A DNA stretch of 64,000 nt from Halomonas sp. HL-48 (GCF_001314875.1 NZ_LJZS01000011.1:1-64000); one strand, 5' to 3'; positions 36,695-46,101 are shown, counted from the stretch's first letter. A program made the numbers and translations. The notes: a model not told the origin generated them from the letters alone.

Positions 36695-37530
36695 GCCTTG
36701 CCAGACCGCGTATTCGCTTTACCAGCGTGATGCTGGTGATGGGGCTGCTTTTCCTGTACGGGCCAATGCTGGTGTTGGTGGTGTTCTCCTTCAATGCCTC
36801 GAAGCTGGTCACGGTATGGTCGGGATTTTCTACCCACTGGTACGTTGAGCTGTTCCGCGATGAACAGATCCTCTCGGCCATCTGGATGAGCCTGCGCATT
36901 GCGTTTTTCTCCGCCAGCATGGCGGTGTGCTTGGGCACCATCGCGGCCTTCGTGATGACCCGCTACGGGCGGTTTCGCGGCAAGACGGCGCTGTCCACCA
37001 TGGTCACCGCGCCTCTGGTGATGCCGGAGGTGATTACTGGGCTTTCGTTGCTGCTGCTGTTCGTGCAAATGGCCCAGATCACCGGGTGGCCGGCAGACCG
37101 TGGCATGGCGACCATCTGGATTGCGCATACCACGTTCTGCAGCGCTTACGTGGCGGTGGTGGTGGCCGCACGGCTGCGCGAAATTGATCTGTCGATCGAA
37201 GAGGCCGCGATGGATCTGGGCTCGCCACCCATGAAAACCTTTTTCTGCGTGACGCTGCCGGTGATCGCACCGGCGCTGGTGGCGGGCTGGCTGTTGGCCT
37301 TTACGCTGTCGCTGGATGATCTGGTGATTGCCAGTTTTGTCTCGGGGCCGGGGGCCAACACCCTGCCGATGGTGGTGTTCTCGTCGGTGCGCATGGGCGT
37401 ATCGCCCAAGATCAATGCGCTGGCAACGCTGATTATTCTGGCGGTATCGCTGGCCACGCTATTGGCGTGGTACTTGATGCGGCGTAATGAAGCCAAGCGT
37501 CAGCAGGCGATGAAAGTCCCGCCCCCCTAG
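36691..37530 (+). CDS. potI: Polyamine ABC transporter permease PotI
   Basis: A 279-residue inner-membrane permease with about six helices and the EAA motif IEEAAMDLGSPPMKTF. It starts within the potH stop, so the two permeases are coupled and form the heterodimeric channel. It is the last gene of the potFGHI operon. No clear terminator lies in the 10 bp before the convergent small gene. Confidence 0.93.
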   Translation: MSLARPRIRFTSVMLVMGLLFLYGPMLVLVVFSFNASKLVTVWSGFSTHWYVELFRDEQILSAIWMSLRIAFFSASMAVCLGTIAAFVMTRYGRFRGKTALSTMVTAPLVMPEVITGLSLLLLFVQMAQITGWPADRGMATIWIAHTTFCSAYVAVVVAARLREIDLSIEEAAMDLGSPPMKTFFCVTLPVIAPALVAGWLLAFTLSLDDLVIASFVSGPGANTLPMVVFSSVRMGVSPKINALATLIILAVSLATLLAWYLMRRNEAKRQQAMKVPPP

Positions 37531-37540
37531 CGCCTGCGGA

Positions 37541-37750
37541 TCACAGGACATCGTCGTCGCTACCTACGCGGACACTTTCCAGCTCGCCGGTGATCAGCGA
37601 GACCTCGATGGCCAACTGAATCGGGGCGCAGCACTGATGGCAGTCTTCCCAGGTCACGTGACTGCCCTGGGAGGCATCAATCAATAGTGTTAATAAGGTA
37701 TCGCAGTAGGGGCAGTAGGCGTCATACTCTACTAAGGTATCTTCTTGCAT
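37541..37750 (-). CDS. Small CPXCG-type cysteine-rich protein
   Basis: A 69-residue protein from ATG 37750 (AAGGATCG upstream). It has two Cys pairs, CPYC near residue 13 and CHQCC near residue 37, which suggest a single zinc knuckle of the CPXCG cysteine-rich family. Function unknown. The longer frame to 37807 lacks a ribosome site. Confidence 0.85.
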   Translation of the reverse strand: MQEDTLVEYDAYCPYCDTLLTLLIDASQGSHVTWEDCHQCCAPIQLAIEVSLITGELESVRVGSDDDVL

Positions 37751-37864
37751 GGTGCGATCCTTTTGGGCGTGGCATTTCAGTGTAGCAGCCGTGTCATTCG
37801 CAGGCATCGACGTGTGGGATCAGGTAGGCTAACGCCGTTTTTATAAACGCAATGGAGAGCAGCG

Positions 37865-38290
37865 ATGATGTTACGACAGGTGGCCGTAGCGGCCTTATTG
37901 GCCTTGCCGGTAGCCGCGTGGGCGGAAACACCCAACATAACCCCAGGCGAGTGGGAATTCGTCAGCACCACTAAGGTGAGCGGCGACACGCCGATTCCCG
38001 ATCAAACCGACACCGAGCAGCAATGCATCACCAAGGACGACCTGGACGATGCGGATCTGGGCTTTATTGAAGAAGAGGAAGGCTGCGAGCTGCTCGATCA
38101 GGACACCAATGCAGACGGCCTTTCCTACAGCATGGTGTGCCGGGCGGACGGTGGCGAAGCCAACATTGACGGCGACATGCAGTTCATGGGCGAGCGTATC
38201 GAAGGCACGGTCGATATCCAGACCCAATCGCCCATGGGCGAGCTGAACATGCAAACCCAGATCGACGGTGAGCGACTGGGCGACTGCTAA
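37865..38290 (+). CDS. Exported DUF3617-like protein
   Basis: A 141-residue periplasmic protein with a signal peptide ending at AWAET (about residue 20). The body starts ITPGEWEFVSTTKV, the usual DUF3617 opening, and contains three conserved Cys (QQCITKDD, GCELL, MVCRADG) plus a final Cys. It is very acidic. Function unknown. A terminator follows 23 bp after the stop. Confidence 0.85.
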   Translation: MMLRQVAVAALLALPVAAWAETPNITPGEWEFVSTTKVSGDTPIPDQTDTEQQCITKDDLDDADLGFIEEEEGCELLDQDTNADGLSYSMVCRADGGEANIDGDMQFMGERIEGTVDIQTQSPMGELNMQTQIDGERLGDC

Positions 38291-38313
38291 TCCAACGCGT
38301 GACGTGTTTTAGC

Positions 38314-38344
38314 AAAGGGCGTGCCTGAATGGCGCGCCCTTTTT
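38314..38344 (+). terminator. Terminator after the DUF3617 gene
   Basis: AAAGGGCGTGCC pairs with GGCGCGCCCTTT (one T-G wobble) around TGAAT and continues into TTTT. It stands between this gene and the convergent RND pump. Confidence 0.88.
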
Positions 38345-38378
38345 CATGGTGGGGCCGTGCTCCCGCATGTCGCCTCGG

Positions 38379-41300
38379 TTAACGTTCCGGGGGCGCGTCG
38401 GCAATTTCGCGTTCCAAGCGGCGTTTGACGGCACCGGGTGAGCCGCTATGCCGCGACAGCAGGTCGTAGGCGACCGGCACGACAAACAGCGTGAACAGCG
38501 TCGCCGCGCCAACACCGGCCATGATCACGATGCCGATGACGTAGCGGGACTCGGCTCCGGGGCCGCTAGAGACGATCAGCGGAATAGAACCGGCCATGGT
38601 GGTGATTGCGGTCATCAGGATAGGACGCAGGCGGGTGACCGCGGCATCGACCAGGGCGCTACGGAATTCCCGGCCCTCATCGCGCAGCTGATTGGCGAAC
38701 TCGACAATCAGGATGCCGTTCTTGGCCGCCAGACCGATCAATAGTACCAGCCCCACCTGGCTGTAGATGTTCAGCGACTGGCCGGTGATCCATAGCGCCA
38801 GCAGCGCCCCACTCATGGCCAAGGGCACCGTGAGCATGATCACGAAGGGGTGAATGAAGCTCTCGAACTGAGCGGCCAGGACCAGAAAGACCACAAGCGC
38901 ACCCAGCACCAGCAGGAAAGTGGTGGCGCCGCTGGCGTTCTGGAAATCGCGCGACGCGCCGGCGACGTTGGTTTGCGCTTCTTCGGGCAGCAGCGTGTCG
39001 GCGCTTTGCTCAAGGTAGTCCAGCGCTTCGCCCAGCGGATAGCCATCCGCCAGATTGGCTTCAATGGTGATCGAGCGCACACGATCAAAACGGTTCAGGG
39101 TGCTGGCGCCGGCGGCGTCGCTCAGCGTCACCAGGCTTGCCAGCGGAATCAGCTCGCCCGAGCGCAGCGAGCGAACCTGAATGTTATCCAGCGAGCGCGG
39201 GCTGTTCTGGCTGACGCGGTCCCCCTCGACGATGACGTCGTACTCTTCGCCGTTATCCACGTAGCGGGTGACGTTGCGCCCGCCGAGCAGGACTTCCAGG
39301 GTGCGGCCGATTTCGCTCACCGTCACGCCCAGGGCAGCGGCGCGTTGTTCGTCGATGGCGACGTTGAGCTGGGGCTGCGTCTCGTTGTAGTTGCTTTCGA
39401 TGGCACGAATACGCGGGTTATCGTCGCGGATATGGTCGATCAGCTGATCACGCCACTCGGCCAGCTCTTCGTAGGTGCCACCGCCGAGCACGAACTGCAC
39501 GGGCTTTTGCGTGCGCTGGCCAAAGCCCTGGCGCATGACGGGAAACGCCTGAACGCCGGGCAGGGTGTCGAGCTCGCGGCGAACGTCGTCCATGATCGCC
39601 CAGGCGCTGCGCCGCGTACCCCATTCGGCCATATTGACGATAATGAAACCGCTGTTGAAGTTTTCAATGTTGCCGTAGCCGCGCGGGGCGCGCACCACTA
39701 CCCGCTCGAGCTCGCCGCTTTCGACCATCGGCGTCAGGCGGGCTTCGATCTCATCCATGTAATCCATCATGTAGTCGAAGGTGGCGCCTTCGGGCCCGTT
39801 GACCAGCACGATGAAGTTGCCGCGGTCTTCCTGAGGGGTATATTCGTTGGGCAGCAACTGGCTCAGCCAGGCGGTCAGTGCAATCAGTAGCACGAACACC
39901 GCCACCACCCAGCTGCGCCGGACAAGCAGCGCTTCAAGCAGGGCGCGGTAGCCACGCTGGGCGCTGCGCATGATGCGCTGAACGGCCTTGGAAAGGCGGC
40001 TGTCGTGCATGCGCGGCGAGAGGATCTTGGACGCCATCATCGGGGTCAGCGTCAGGGCCAGCAGGGTGGAAATGGCAACCGCTGCCGCCATGGTCAGCGC
40101 AAATTCGGAAAACAGACGGCCAATATCGCCTTGCAGCATGCTGAGCGGGACAAACACGGCGATCAACACCAGCGTGGTGGCGATCACCGCGAAGGCGATC
40201 TGGCGGGTACCGCGAAACGCCGCGACCAGGGGTGTTTCGCCTTCGTCGTGCATGCGTCGGTTGATGTTCTCAAGCACAACGATGGCATCGTCGACAATCA
40301 GCCCGATTGCGAGTACCAGCGCGAGAAGCGTGAGCAGGTTGATCGAGAAATTCATCACCGAAAGCGCGGTAAAGGCGCCAATTATCGCGATAGGCACGGT
40401 GACGGCGGGGACCAGGGTGGTGCGCAGATTGCCCAGAAACAGGAACATCACGACTATGACCAGCACCATGGCCACCAGCAGAGTGAAAACGACTTCCTTG
40501 ATCGCCCCGGAGACAAATATCGAGGCGTCATAGTTCAAGCTGAGGGACATGCCGTCGGGCAGGGTCGACTGGAGGCGCCCGAGCTCCTGCTGCACCGCCT
40601 CGGACAGTTCAACTACGTTGGCGGTCGACTGCATGATCATGCCAAGCCCCACCATGGGAACACCGTTGGCGCGAAACACCGTGCGATCTTCAACGGAGCC
40701 GACCTCAACCCGGGCGACATCCCCCAGGCGTACCAGATAGCCGTCGTCACCTTCCATCAGGGGGAGCGACTGGAAGTCATCGGCGCTTTCGAAGGTACGC
40801 GGCAGGCGCACGATGAATTGCCGGTCCTCGGACTCGATGGCGCCGGCCGGCAGCTCGACGTTCTCGGCCCGCAGCGAGTCTTCAATATCGCCGACGGTCA
40901 GGTTGCGAGCCGCCATGGCGTTGCGATCGATCCATACCCGCATGGCATAGTCGCGGCCACCGCCCACCCGCACCCGAGCCACGCCCGGCTGCACCGAGAG
41001 GCTGTCGACCAGAAAGCGGTTGGCGTAATCAGTCAGTTCGGTCATCGAGTAGCCTTCCCCGGAAAGGCTCAGCCAGACCACGATTTCCTCGCTGCTGTCG
41101 GCCTTGCTGACCTCTGGGTTTTCGGCGTCGTCGGGCAGGTTGCGCAGGGCACCGCCGATGCGGTCGCGCACGTCGTTGGCCGCGGCGTCGATGTCCATGG
41201 CCAGGGCAAACTCGATATCGATACGCGAGCGGCCGTCTTCGCTCTCTGACGTAATCAGCTCAATGCCTTCGACGCCGGCGATGCGGTCTTCGAGTACCTG

Positions 41301-41492
41301 GGTGATCCGGGTTTCTACCACGCTTGCGGAGGCCCCAGGGTAGCGGGTGTCGATACTCACCACCGGCGGATCGACGGTGGGATACTCCTGAAGCGGCAGG
41401 CGATCCAGCGCCAGCAAGCCAAAGGCAATGATCAGCGCCGCCATGACCACTGCCAGCACCGGTCTCTGGACCGAGATATCCGATAAACGCAT
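38379..41492 (-). CDS. RND multidrug efflux permease (HAE1 family)
   Basis: A 1037-residue inner-membrane proton antiporter of the AcrB/MexF type. It has twelve predicted helices, large periplasmic loops and the TM4 proton-relay pair in GLIVDDAIVV. The start begins MRLSDISVQRPVLAVVM. The ATG overlaps the adaptor stop (TAATG), so the two are coupled. No outer-membrane channel or regulator gene is adjacent, so it probably uses a TolC/OprM protein encoded elsewhere. Substrates cannot be predicted. Confidence 0.93.
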   Translation of the reverse strand: MRLSDISVQRPVLAVVMAALIIAFGLLALDRLPLQEYPTVDPPVVSIDTRYPGASASVVETRITQVLEDRIAGVEGIELITSESEDGRSRIDIEFALAMDIDAAANDVRDRIGGALRNLPDDAENPEVSKADSSEEIVVWLSLSGEGYSMTELTDYANRFLVDSLSVQPGVARVRVGGGRDYAMRVWIDRNAMAARNLTVGDIEDSLRAENVELPAGAIESEDRQFIVRLPRTFESADDFQSLPLMEGDDGYLVRLGDVARVEVGSVEDRTVFRANGVPMVGLGMIMQSTANVVELSEAVQQELGRLQSTLPDGMSLSLNYDASIFVSGAIKEVVFTLLVAMVLVIVVMFLFLGNLRTTLVPAVTVPIAIIGAFTALSVMNFSINLLTLLALVLAIGLIVDDAIVVLENINRRMHDEGETPLVAAFRGTRQIAFAVIATTLVLIAVFVPLSMLQGDIGRLFSEFALTMAAAVAISTLLALTLTPMMASKILSPRMHDSRLSKAVQRIMRSAQRGYRALLEALLVRRSWVVAVFVLLIALTAWLSQLLPNEYTPQEDRGNFIVLVNGPEGATFDYMMDYMDEIEARLTPMVESGELERVVVRAPRGYGNIENFNSGFIIVNMAEWGTRRSAWAIMDDVRRELDTLPGVQAFPVMRQGFGQRTQKPVQFVLGGGTYEELAEWRDQLIDHIRDDNPRIRAIESNYNETQPQLNVAIDEQRAAALGVTVSEIGRTLEVLLGGRNVTRYVDNGEEYDVIVEGDRVSQNSPRSLDNIQVRSLRSGELIPLASLVTLSDAAGASTLNRFDRVRSITIEANLADGYPLGEALDYLEQSADTLLPEEAQTNVAGASRDFQNASGATTFLLVLGALVVFLVLAAQFESFIHPFVIMLTVPLAMSGALLALWITGQSLNIYSQVGLVLLIGLAAKNGILIVEFANQLRDEGREFRSALVDAAVTRLRPILMTAITTMAGSIPLIVSSGPGAESRYVIGIVIMAGVGAATLFTLFVVPVAYDLLSRHSGSPGAVKRRLEREIADAPPER

Positions 41493-42559
41493 TAGCGGTC
41501 CGCCTCGAGCAAGTCGCGAACCCCGGTCTCTTCATCAACCAGCCCAAGCAGTCTAACTGACTGGCCATCACGCGCTCGCTGCAGGCCATGCACGGCGATA
41601 ACGTCGTTGGCCGACACGCCGGCGTCAATTTCCACCTCGCCCGAGCGTCGCTCGCCGATATCGACGCTTTGTCGTCGCAGCCGTGGCGCCGTGTCGTGGT
41701 CGTCGATCAGCATCACGTAGTGGCGATTGCCATCGGGCTGAATGGCGGCCTCGGGCAGCACCACGCTGTCTCTGGGCTGCTGGCGTACCACGACTTCCAT
41801 AAGCATGCCGGGGCGCAGGTGCTCGTCGGGATTGGCGATGTCAGCGCGCACTCCAATGCTGCGCGTCACCGGGTCGACCCGGGTGCCCAGGCTTGCGATT
41901 TCACCGTCAAACACCGCGTCCGGGAAGGCCGCGGTAGTGGCGCTCAGCGATAAGCCTGGGGCAAGCCGGCCGAGGTAGGCTTCGGGGACGCTGAAATCCA
42001 GCTTCATGACGTCCAGCTTGTCGAGGGTGATCAGCTCCATGCCCGGCGTTACCAGGGCGCCGGGGCTTATATTGCGGGTGCCGACCCGGCCGCTGAACGG
42101 GGCCCTGAGCTGGTAATCCTCGAGGCGGGCGCGCAACGCGGCGATGTCCGCTTCGGCCTGGTCGACCCGCGACTGGGTGTCCTCGACGTCTGCGCGCGCG
42201 GCCAGGTTGCGGTTTTGCAGCTCGGTGGCTCGGCCCAGGGCGTTGCGCTGTTCGTCGCGCAGGGCCTGGGCGGATCGCAAGCGTGCCTGTTCCTCAGCGT
42301 CCTGAAGGCGGATCAGCAGGTCCCCTTCGGTGACGCGCTGGCCGTCCTGAAAGGTAATCTCGGCAATCGTGTCAGTCACGGTGGCGGAGAGTGTCATGCT
42401 TTCATCGGCGCGCAACGTGCCCAGCGCCTCGATAGGGTCGGACCAGGGAGCGATAACGGCCCGCACGCCGATGACGCTTGGGGTGGATTGTGCGGTGACA
42501 AGCCCCGGCGCTGAGCTCAGCAGCAGCAAGACAAGCAGGCGGCGACAGAATAAAGGCAT
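41492..42559 (-). CDS. RND efflux periplasmic adaptor (membrane fusion protein)
   Basis: A 355-residue exported HlyD/AcrA-like adaptor with a signal peptide (cut near residue 23). It also has split biotinyl-lipoyl segments, a short coiled-coil hairpin (about residues 85-145) and a beta-barrel domain. No lipobox Cys is visible, so it is likely anchored by its uncleaved helix or free in the periplasm. It joins the RND permease to an outer-membrane channel. Palindromic AT-rich DNA lies in the upstream gap. Confidence 0.92.
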   Translation of the reverse strand: MPLFCRRLLVLLLLSSAPGLVTAQSTPSVIGVRAVIAPWSDPIEALGTLRADESMTLSATVTDTIAEITFQDGQRVTEGDLLIRLQDAEEQARLRSAQALRDEQRNALGRATELQNRNLAARADVEDTQSRVDQAEADIAALRARLEDYQLRAPFSGRVGTRNISPGALVTPGMELITLDKLDVMKLDFSVPEAYLGRLAPGLSLSATTAAFPDAVFDGEIASLGTRVDPVTRSIGVRADIANPDEHLRPGMLMEVVVRQQPRDSVVLPEAAIQPDGNRHYVMLIDDHDTAPRLRRQSVDIGERRSGEVEIDAGVSANDVIAVHGLQRARDGQSVRLLGLVDEETGVRDLLEADR

Positions 42560-42660
42560 AAGTCTCTCTGTAAGGCGTGATACCGCCTGCGCTGGATAGC
42601 GATGTCAAGCAGTTGGATTGCGGCCAGATAGAGGCTGGGCGTAATCGAAACGGGTTAATT

Positions 42661-42675
42661 ATACAAAAGCTGTAT
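42661..42675. promoter_or_regulatory. Operator-like inverted repeats upstream of the RND adaptor
   Basis: ATACA, 5 bp, TGTAT is followed directly by a second inverted pair, TTGTT (42676-42680) and AACAA (42694-42698). Both lie in the AT-rich gap between the divergent RND operon and the flavoprotein gene, where a TetR- or MarR-type repressor would be expected to bind. Confidence 0.4.
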
Positions 42676-42756
42676 TTGTTATTTTCATGATACAACAAAA
42701 ACACCCCTGGGGGCTGCTAAAATGCCGCCTTTTGACATGCCCGGGAGCGGTAACGA

Positions 42757-43941
42757 ATGACCTACGATGTCGTGATCATTGGGGCTGGCGCGGCCGGCCT
42801 GATGTGCGCTGCTCAAGCGGGGTACGCGGGTAAGCGGGTGCTGGTCATCGATCACGCCAAGAAAGCTGGCAAAAAGATCCTCATGTCGGGGGGTGGCCGC
42901 TGCAACTTTACCAATCTCGCAACGACCCCACAGCATTTTTATTCGGCCAATCCAGCCTTTTGTATCTCGGCGCTGAAGCGCTATCGCCCCGAGCATTTTG
43001 TCGAGCTGGTGGAGCGCCACGCCATTGATTACGTCGAAAAAGCGCCGGGCCAGCTATTCTGTGCCGATTCGGCCAGCGCCATCGTGACGATGCTGATGAC
43101 CGAGTGCGACTGGGCGGGCGTGGACGTGCGACTAGCCACCCGTATCGACGCGGTCGAGCGCTGCGGCGATGCCATGCGCTTGACCACCTCCATGGGCCGG
43201 GTCGAAGCAGGCGTGGTGGTCGTTGCCAGCGGTGGGCTGTCGATTCCCACCATGGGAGCCAGCAGTTTCGGTTATGACCTTGCCCGCCAGTTTGGCCTGG
43301 AGGTGCGGCCCACGACCCCTGGCCTGGTGCCGTTTACGCTGAGCGACCAGTGGAAGGCCCGGGCCAGTGAGCTGTCAGGCGTCAGCTTGCCGGTGACGGT
43401 CAGCACCCGATCGAAGGCGTTCAGCGAGCCGATGCTGTTTACCCATCGCGGCCTGTCCGGCCCCGGCATGCTTCAAGCGTCCAGCGTCTGGTCCCCTGGT
43501 GAGGCGATTGACATCGATTTGTTGCCTAATCAGGATGCCCAGGCGTTGCTGCGCCGCGCCCGTGAGCAGACGCCAAAACGTCAGCTGGCGACCTGGCTGA
43601 TGGAGCATTTCCCCAGGCGCGTGGCGCAATCGCTGTGCGAGTGGTATCCGGACGGTCAGGATACCCAGCCGCTGGCACAGTACAGCAATGCACAGCTTGA
43701 CGCTTGGGCGGATCGGCTGAACCGTTGGCAGTTGAAGCCGGCGGGGACCGAAGGATGGCGAACGGCGGAGGTGACCATGGGCGGGGTGGATACCCAGGCT
43801 ATTTCGTCCAAGACCTTTGAAGTCAACGGCCTGCCGCAGTTGCGCTTTATCGGTGAGGTGCTGGATGTGACCGGTGAGCTGGGCGGTCATAACTTTCAAT
43901 GGGCGTGGGCCAGCGGGGTGGCCTGCGGCCAGGCCTGCTGA
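42757..43941 (+). CDS. YhiN/HI0933-type FAD-dependent oxidoreductase
   Basis: A 394-residue flavoprotein of the HI0933 (YhiN, BaiN-like) family. The N-terminal dinucleotide motif is VIIGAGAAGLMCA, followed by the family hallmark MSGGGRCNFTN and, near the C-terminus, GGVDTQAISSKTFE and GHNFQWAWASG. The family enzyme is probably a flavin-dependent reductase of unknown physiological substrate. It is divergent from the RND adaptor and converges with the yqjK-like gene. Confidence 0.92.
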   Translation: MTYDVVIIGAGAAGLMCAAQAGYAGKRVLVIDHAKKAGKKILMSGGGRCNFTNLATTPQHFYSANPAFCISALKRYRPEHFVELVERHAIDYVEKAPGQLFCADSASAIVTMLMTECDWAGVDVRLATRIDAVERCGDAMRLTTSMGRVEAGVVVVASGGLSIPTMGASSFGYDLARQFGLEVRPTTPGLVPFTLSDQWKARASELSGVSLPVTVSTRSKAFSEPMLFTHRGLSGPGMLQASSVWSPGEAIDIDLLPNQDAQALLRRAREQTPKRQLATWLMEHFPRRVAQSLCEWYPDGQDTQPLAQYSNAQLDAWADRLNRWQLKPAGTEGWRTAEVTMGGVDTQAISSKTFEVNGLPQLRFIGEVLDVTGELGGHNFQWAWASGVACGQAC

Positions 43942-43951
43942 CCCAGGCTGT

Positions 43952-43973
43952 AACGCTCCGAGGGGAGAGCGTT
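43952..43973. terminator. Stem-loop between convergent yhiN-like and yqjK-like genes
   Basis: AACGCTC and GAGCGTT form a 7 bp stem with an 8 nt loop, filling the 31 bp gap. It lacks a clear T-run. Confidence 0.4.
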
Positions 43974-44293
43974 TAGGTGGTGACCTTGGCAAGCAGCTTG
44001 AGCTTGCGATAAAGCATGTAGCCAGCAAGCACTTTGCGACCACCCGCCAGGGCGCCGCGAGGGTTGCGAGCGAGTCGTAGGGCGGCAAGCCCGCCGATCA
44101 GGTAAGCGGGGATCTTGAAGCGTTGCCAACCGGAATCGAGGGGAGAGGCCGCGTTGAGCAGCTGATCGCTATCGACCAGAATGTTGACACGCTGCTGCTC
44201 AAGCTCGGCCAGCAAGCGCGCTTTTCGCTCGGCCCTGGAAGGCGGCTTGGTCTCGGCACCCGGCGGCTTAGCGGGGGCGTTGGTCAGGCTCAT
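43973..44293 (-). CDS. YqjK-like small protein
   Basis: A 106-residue basic protein. It has an N-terminal Pro/Lys-rich segment, a charged helix (AERKARLLAELEQQR) and a hydrophobic patch (about residues 62-75). It overlaps the end of the preceding YqjE-like gene by 26 nt and completes the yqjD-yqjE-yqjK order known from enterobacteria. The sequence is poorly conserved, so the name rests mainly on size and position. Confidence 0.75.
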   Translation of the reverse strand: MSLTNAPAKPPGAETKPPSRAERKARLLAELEQQRVNILVDSDQLLNAASPLDSGWQRFKIPAYLIGGLAALRLARNPRGALAGGRKVLAGYMLYRKLKLLAKVTT

Positions 44294-44669
44294 GCTTGGC
44301 CTCCAGCAAGGCTCGGTCGGCGGCTAATTGATTGAGCGTTTCTTTCAGCAGGGTGTGCTGTTTTGCCTGGCGAAGCGCAATAATTCCCAGCGTGATACTG
44401 GCGATGATCAGCACCAACGCGCTTACCGCAATGGCAGTGAGTCGGTAAGTATCCCAGAACAACACCACGACCAGCGCCACCAGGGTGGCAATGCCGAGCA
44501 GTAGAAGCAGTAGGCTGGCGCCGGCCAGGAGCATTAAAACGAGCAGCCTTGAGCGTTCTTCTTCCAGCTCGACGACCGCTAAACGTAACCGCGTTTCACC
44601 ATTGGCTATCAGTGAATTGAGGAGCCGTTTAGCGGCTGAAAAAACGCGTTGGGTAGGCCCCAAAGCCAT
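44268..44669 (-). CDS. YqjE/phage-holin-family membrane protein
   Basis: A 133-residue protein with an N-terminal amphipathic helix and two membrane segments (about residues 43-68 and 78-98), the layout of the phage-holin-like YqjE family. The function is unknown; in E. coli the cluster is linked to stationary phase. Its ATG overlaps the yqjD-like stop by one base (TAATG). Confidence 0.85.
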   Translation of the reverse strand: MALGPTQRVFSAAKRLLNSLIANGETRLRLAVVELEEERSRLLVLMLLAGASLLLLLLGIATLVALVVVLFWDTYRLTAIAVSALVLIIASITLGIIALRQAKQHTLLKETLNQLAADRALLEAKHEPDQRPR

Positions 44670-45001
44670 TAGCGACGACCGAGCAGCATACCGACGATGA
44701 CGCCTGCCGCGGCGCCGATGCCAATGCTGGTCCAGGGGTTTTCATGGACATAGCGATCGCAGGCGTCGGCCTGATGGGTCAGGGACTCGCGGGTTTCTTC
44801 GTAGAGGCGTTCGCCGCGCGCTTCCAGACGGTGGCGGGTATCCTTGAGGCGTTGCTCTGCTCGGGCGCGAAGATCGCGCATCTCACCGCTGGCGTCTTTT
44901 GAGGTGGCGTTGACCAGTTCCTCAACGGTATCGCTCAGGTGGCGCAGATCTTCTCTGAGTTGATCTGCCTGTGCAGTGCTTTCGTGTTGACGTTTAGCCA
45001 T
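44669..45001 (-). CDS. yqjD: ElaB/YqjD-family (DUF883) ribosome-associated membrane protein
   Basis: A 110-residue protein from ATG 45001 (AAGGA upstream). Residues 10-75 are a long charged helix, followed by the conserved ENPWTSIGIGAAAGVIVGMLLGRR C-terminal tail anchor. Members of this family tether ribosomes to the inner membrane in stationary phase. It is first in a three-gene overlapping cluster with yqjE- and yqjK-like genes. Confidence 0.9.
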   Translation of the reverse strand: MAKRQHESTAQADQLREDLRHLSDTVEELVNATSKDASGEMRDLRARAEQRLKDTRHRLEARGERLYEETRESLTHQADACDRYVHENPWTSIGIGAAAGVIVGMLLGRR

Positions 45002-45072
45002 GTTGTCATCCTTTGACGGTAAGTGAACAGCTACCAGCATAGCAGCCGCATGATCACTGACAAGTGAATTGC

Positions 45073-46101
45073 CTATCGGTTCAGGCCGCTGGTGCTGAAT
45101 AACGGGTTCAGACTGAACCCGATGCTCAGCCGGTGAACCCGGTGATCATAATCGATCAGGCTTTCTCCGTAGCCGTAATAATACTGGACATGGGCGCGCA
45201 GCGAGTTAAACGCCGGCCAGCTGTAGTCGATCTGGGTGCCCATATTGCCGGCGCTTGGGTTGCCCCGCAGCTGACCGCTGATCTCGTGGTTGTCTTCCAG
45301 ACGTTTCGCGACGCGAATGTCGCCGTAGCCCATATAGCGCTCGATGTCGGGGTTGTCGTCACTGGCCTCCGACTCGGGGATTCGCCAGTGGGGCGCAAAG
45401 GTCACGGCCCAGTCGCCGCTCTGGAAAATGCTTTCCAGATAGACGCGGTTCCAGCTGCGCGACAACGGGTCGGAGCGGCCGTTGGACTGATGGTTGATCG
45501 CGACGCGGTTGCGCGTATTGACCCAGCCCAGAGCATCCCAGGGGGTGTCGATGTCGATAAACATCTCGGGCTCGTAGTTGGTCTCGCGAAACGGCGACGA
45601 CGCATCGGTGTTGTACGCCTGCCACCAGCTGCGCTGGGTATAGCCGAAGTAAAGGTCGCCCACATCGCCCCACAGCACATCCTCGGCGAGATTGACCTTG
45701 GCGCTGAACTGGAACTTCAGCTCGGTATCGTCGGGCGCTGTGTCGGATGAGATACTGCGAAAATTTTCGCGATTCTGGTTATCGTTGTAGCTGACCGGGA
45801 ACAGGTAGTTGGTCCGGTGCGTGGTAATCGAGAAGGGATTACGTCCGGATTCCTGTTCCAGCTGGCGCCGCTCGTTGAGATCTTCAATCGCGACCAGCTC
45901 CGGGGCCGGCACAACGGTGTCGCCATCTGTCTCGCGCTCGTCCACCTGCTGTAACTGCTGGTGAAGCTGGGATAGCTCGTTATTCAGCTCGCGGATGCGT
46001 TCTTCGATATCGGCGCGAGTATCCGCCTGAGCGACTGTGCTGGCGGCAATCAGGCCGCCCAGCAAGATGAAAGGTGTTAAACGTCGGTGTCGAATGACCA
46101 T
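45073..46101 (-). CDS. pldA: Outer-membrane phospholipase A1
   Basis: A 342-residue outer-membrane enzyme that removes surface-exposed phospholipids. The signal peptide ends near residue 26 (AQADT). A coiled region (about 30-60) precedes the beta-barrel, which has the family motifs NPFSITTHRTNYLFPVSY and NHQSNGRSDPLSRSWNR. The catalytic His204 and Ser206, and Asn218, match the spacing of E. coli H142, S144 and N156. ATG 46101 is preferred to the 46176 extension because it gives a proper signal peptide. Confidence 0.93.
   Translation of the reverse strand: MVIRHRRLTPFILLGGLIAASTVAQADTRADIEERIRELNNELSQLHQQLQQVDERETDGDTVVPAPELVAIEDLNERRQLEQESGRNPFSITTHRTNYLFPVSYNDNQNRENFRSISSDTAPDDTELKFQFSAKVNLAEDVLWGDVGDLYFGYTQRSWWQAYNTDASSPFRETNYEPEMFIDIDTPWDALGWVNTRNRVAINHQSNGRSDPLSRSWNRVYLESIFQSGDWAVTFAPHWRIPESEASDDNPDIERYMGYGDIRVAKRLEDNHEISGQLRGNPSAGNMGTQIDYSWPAFNSLRAHVQYYYGYGESLIDYDHRVHRLSIGFSLNPLFSTSGLNR

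Noticed and set aside
37777-37989. Minus-strand 70-codon frame opposite the DUF3617 gene start
   Set aside because: It covers the promoter and signal peptide of the real gene and has no ribosome site or recognisable domain.
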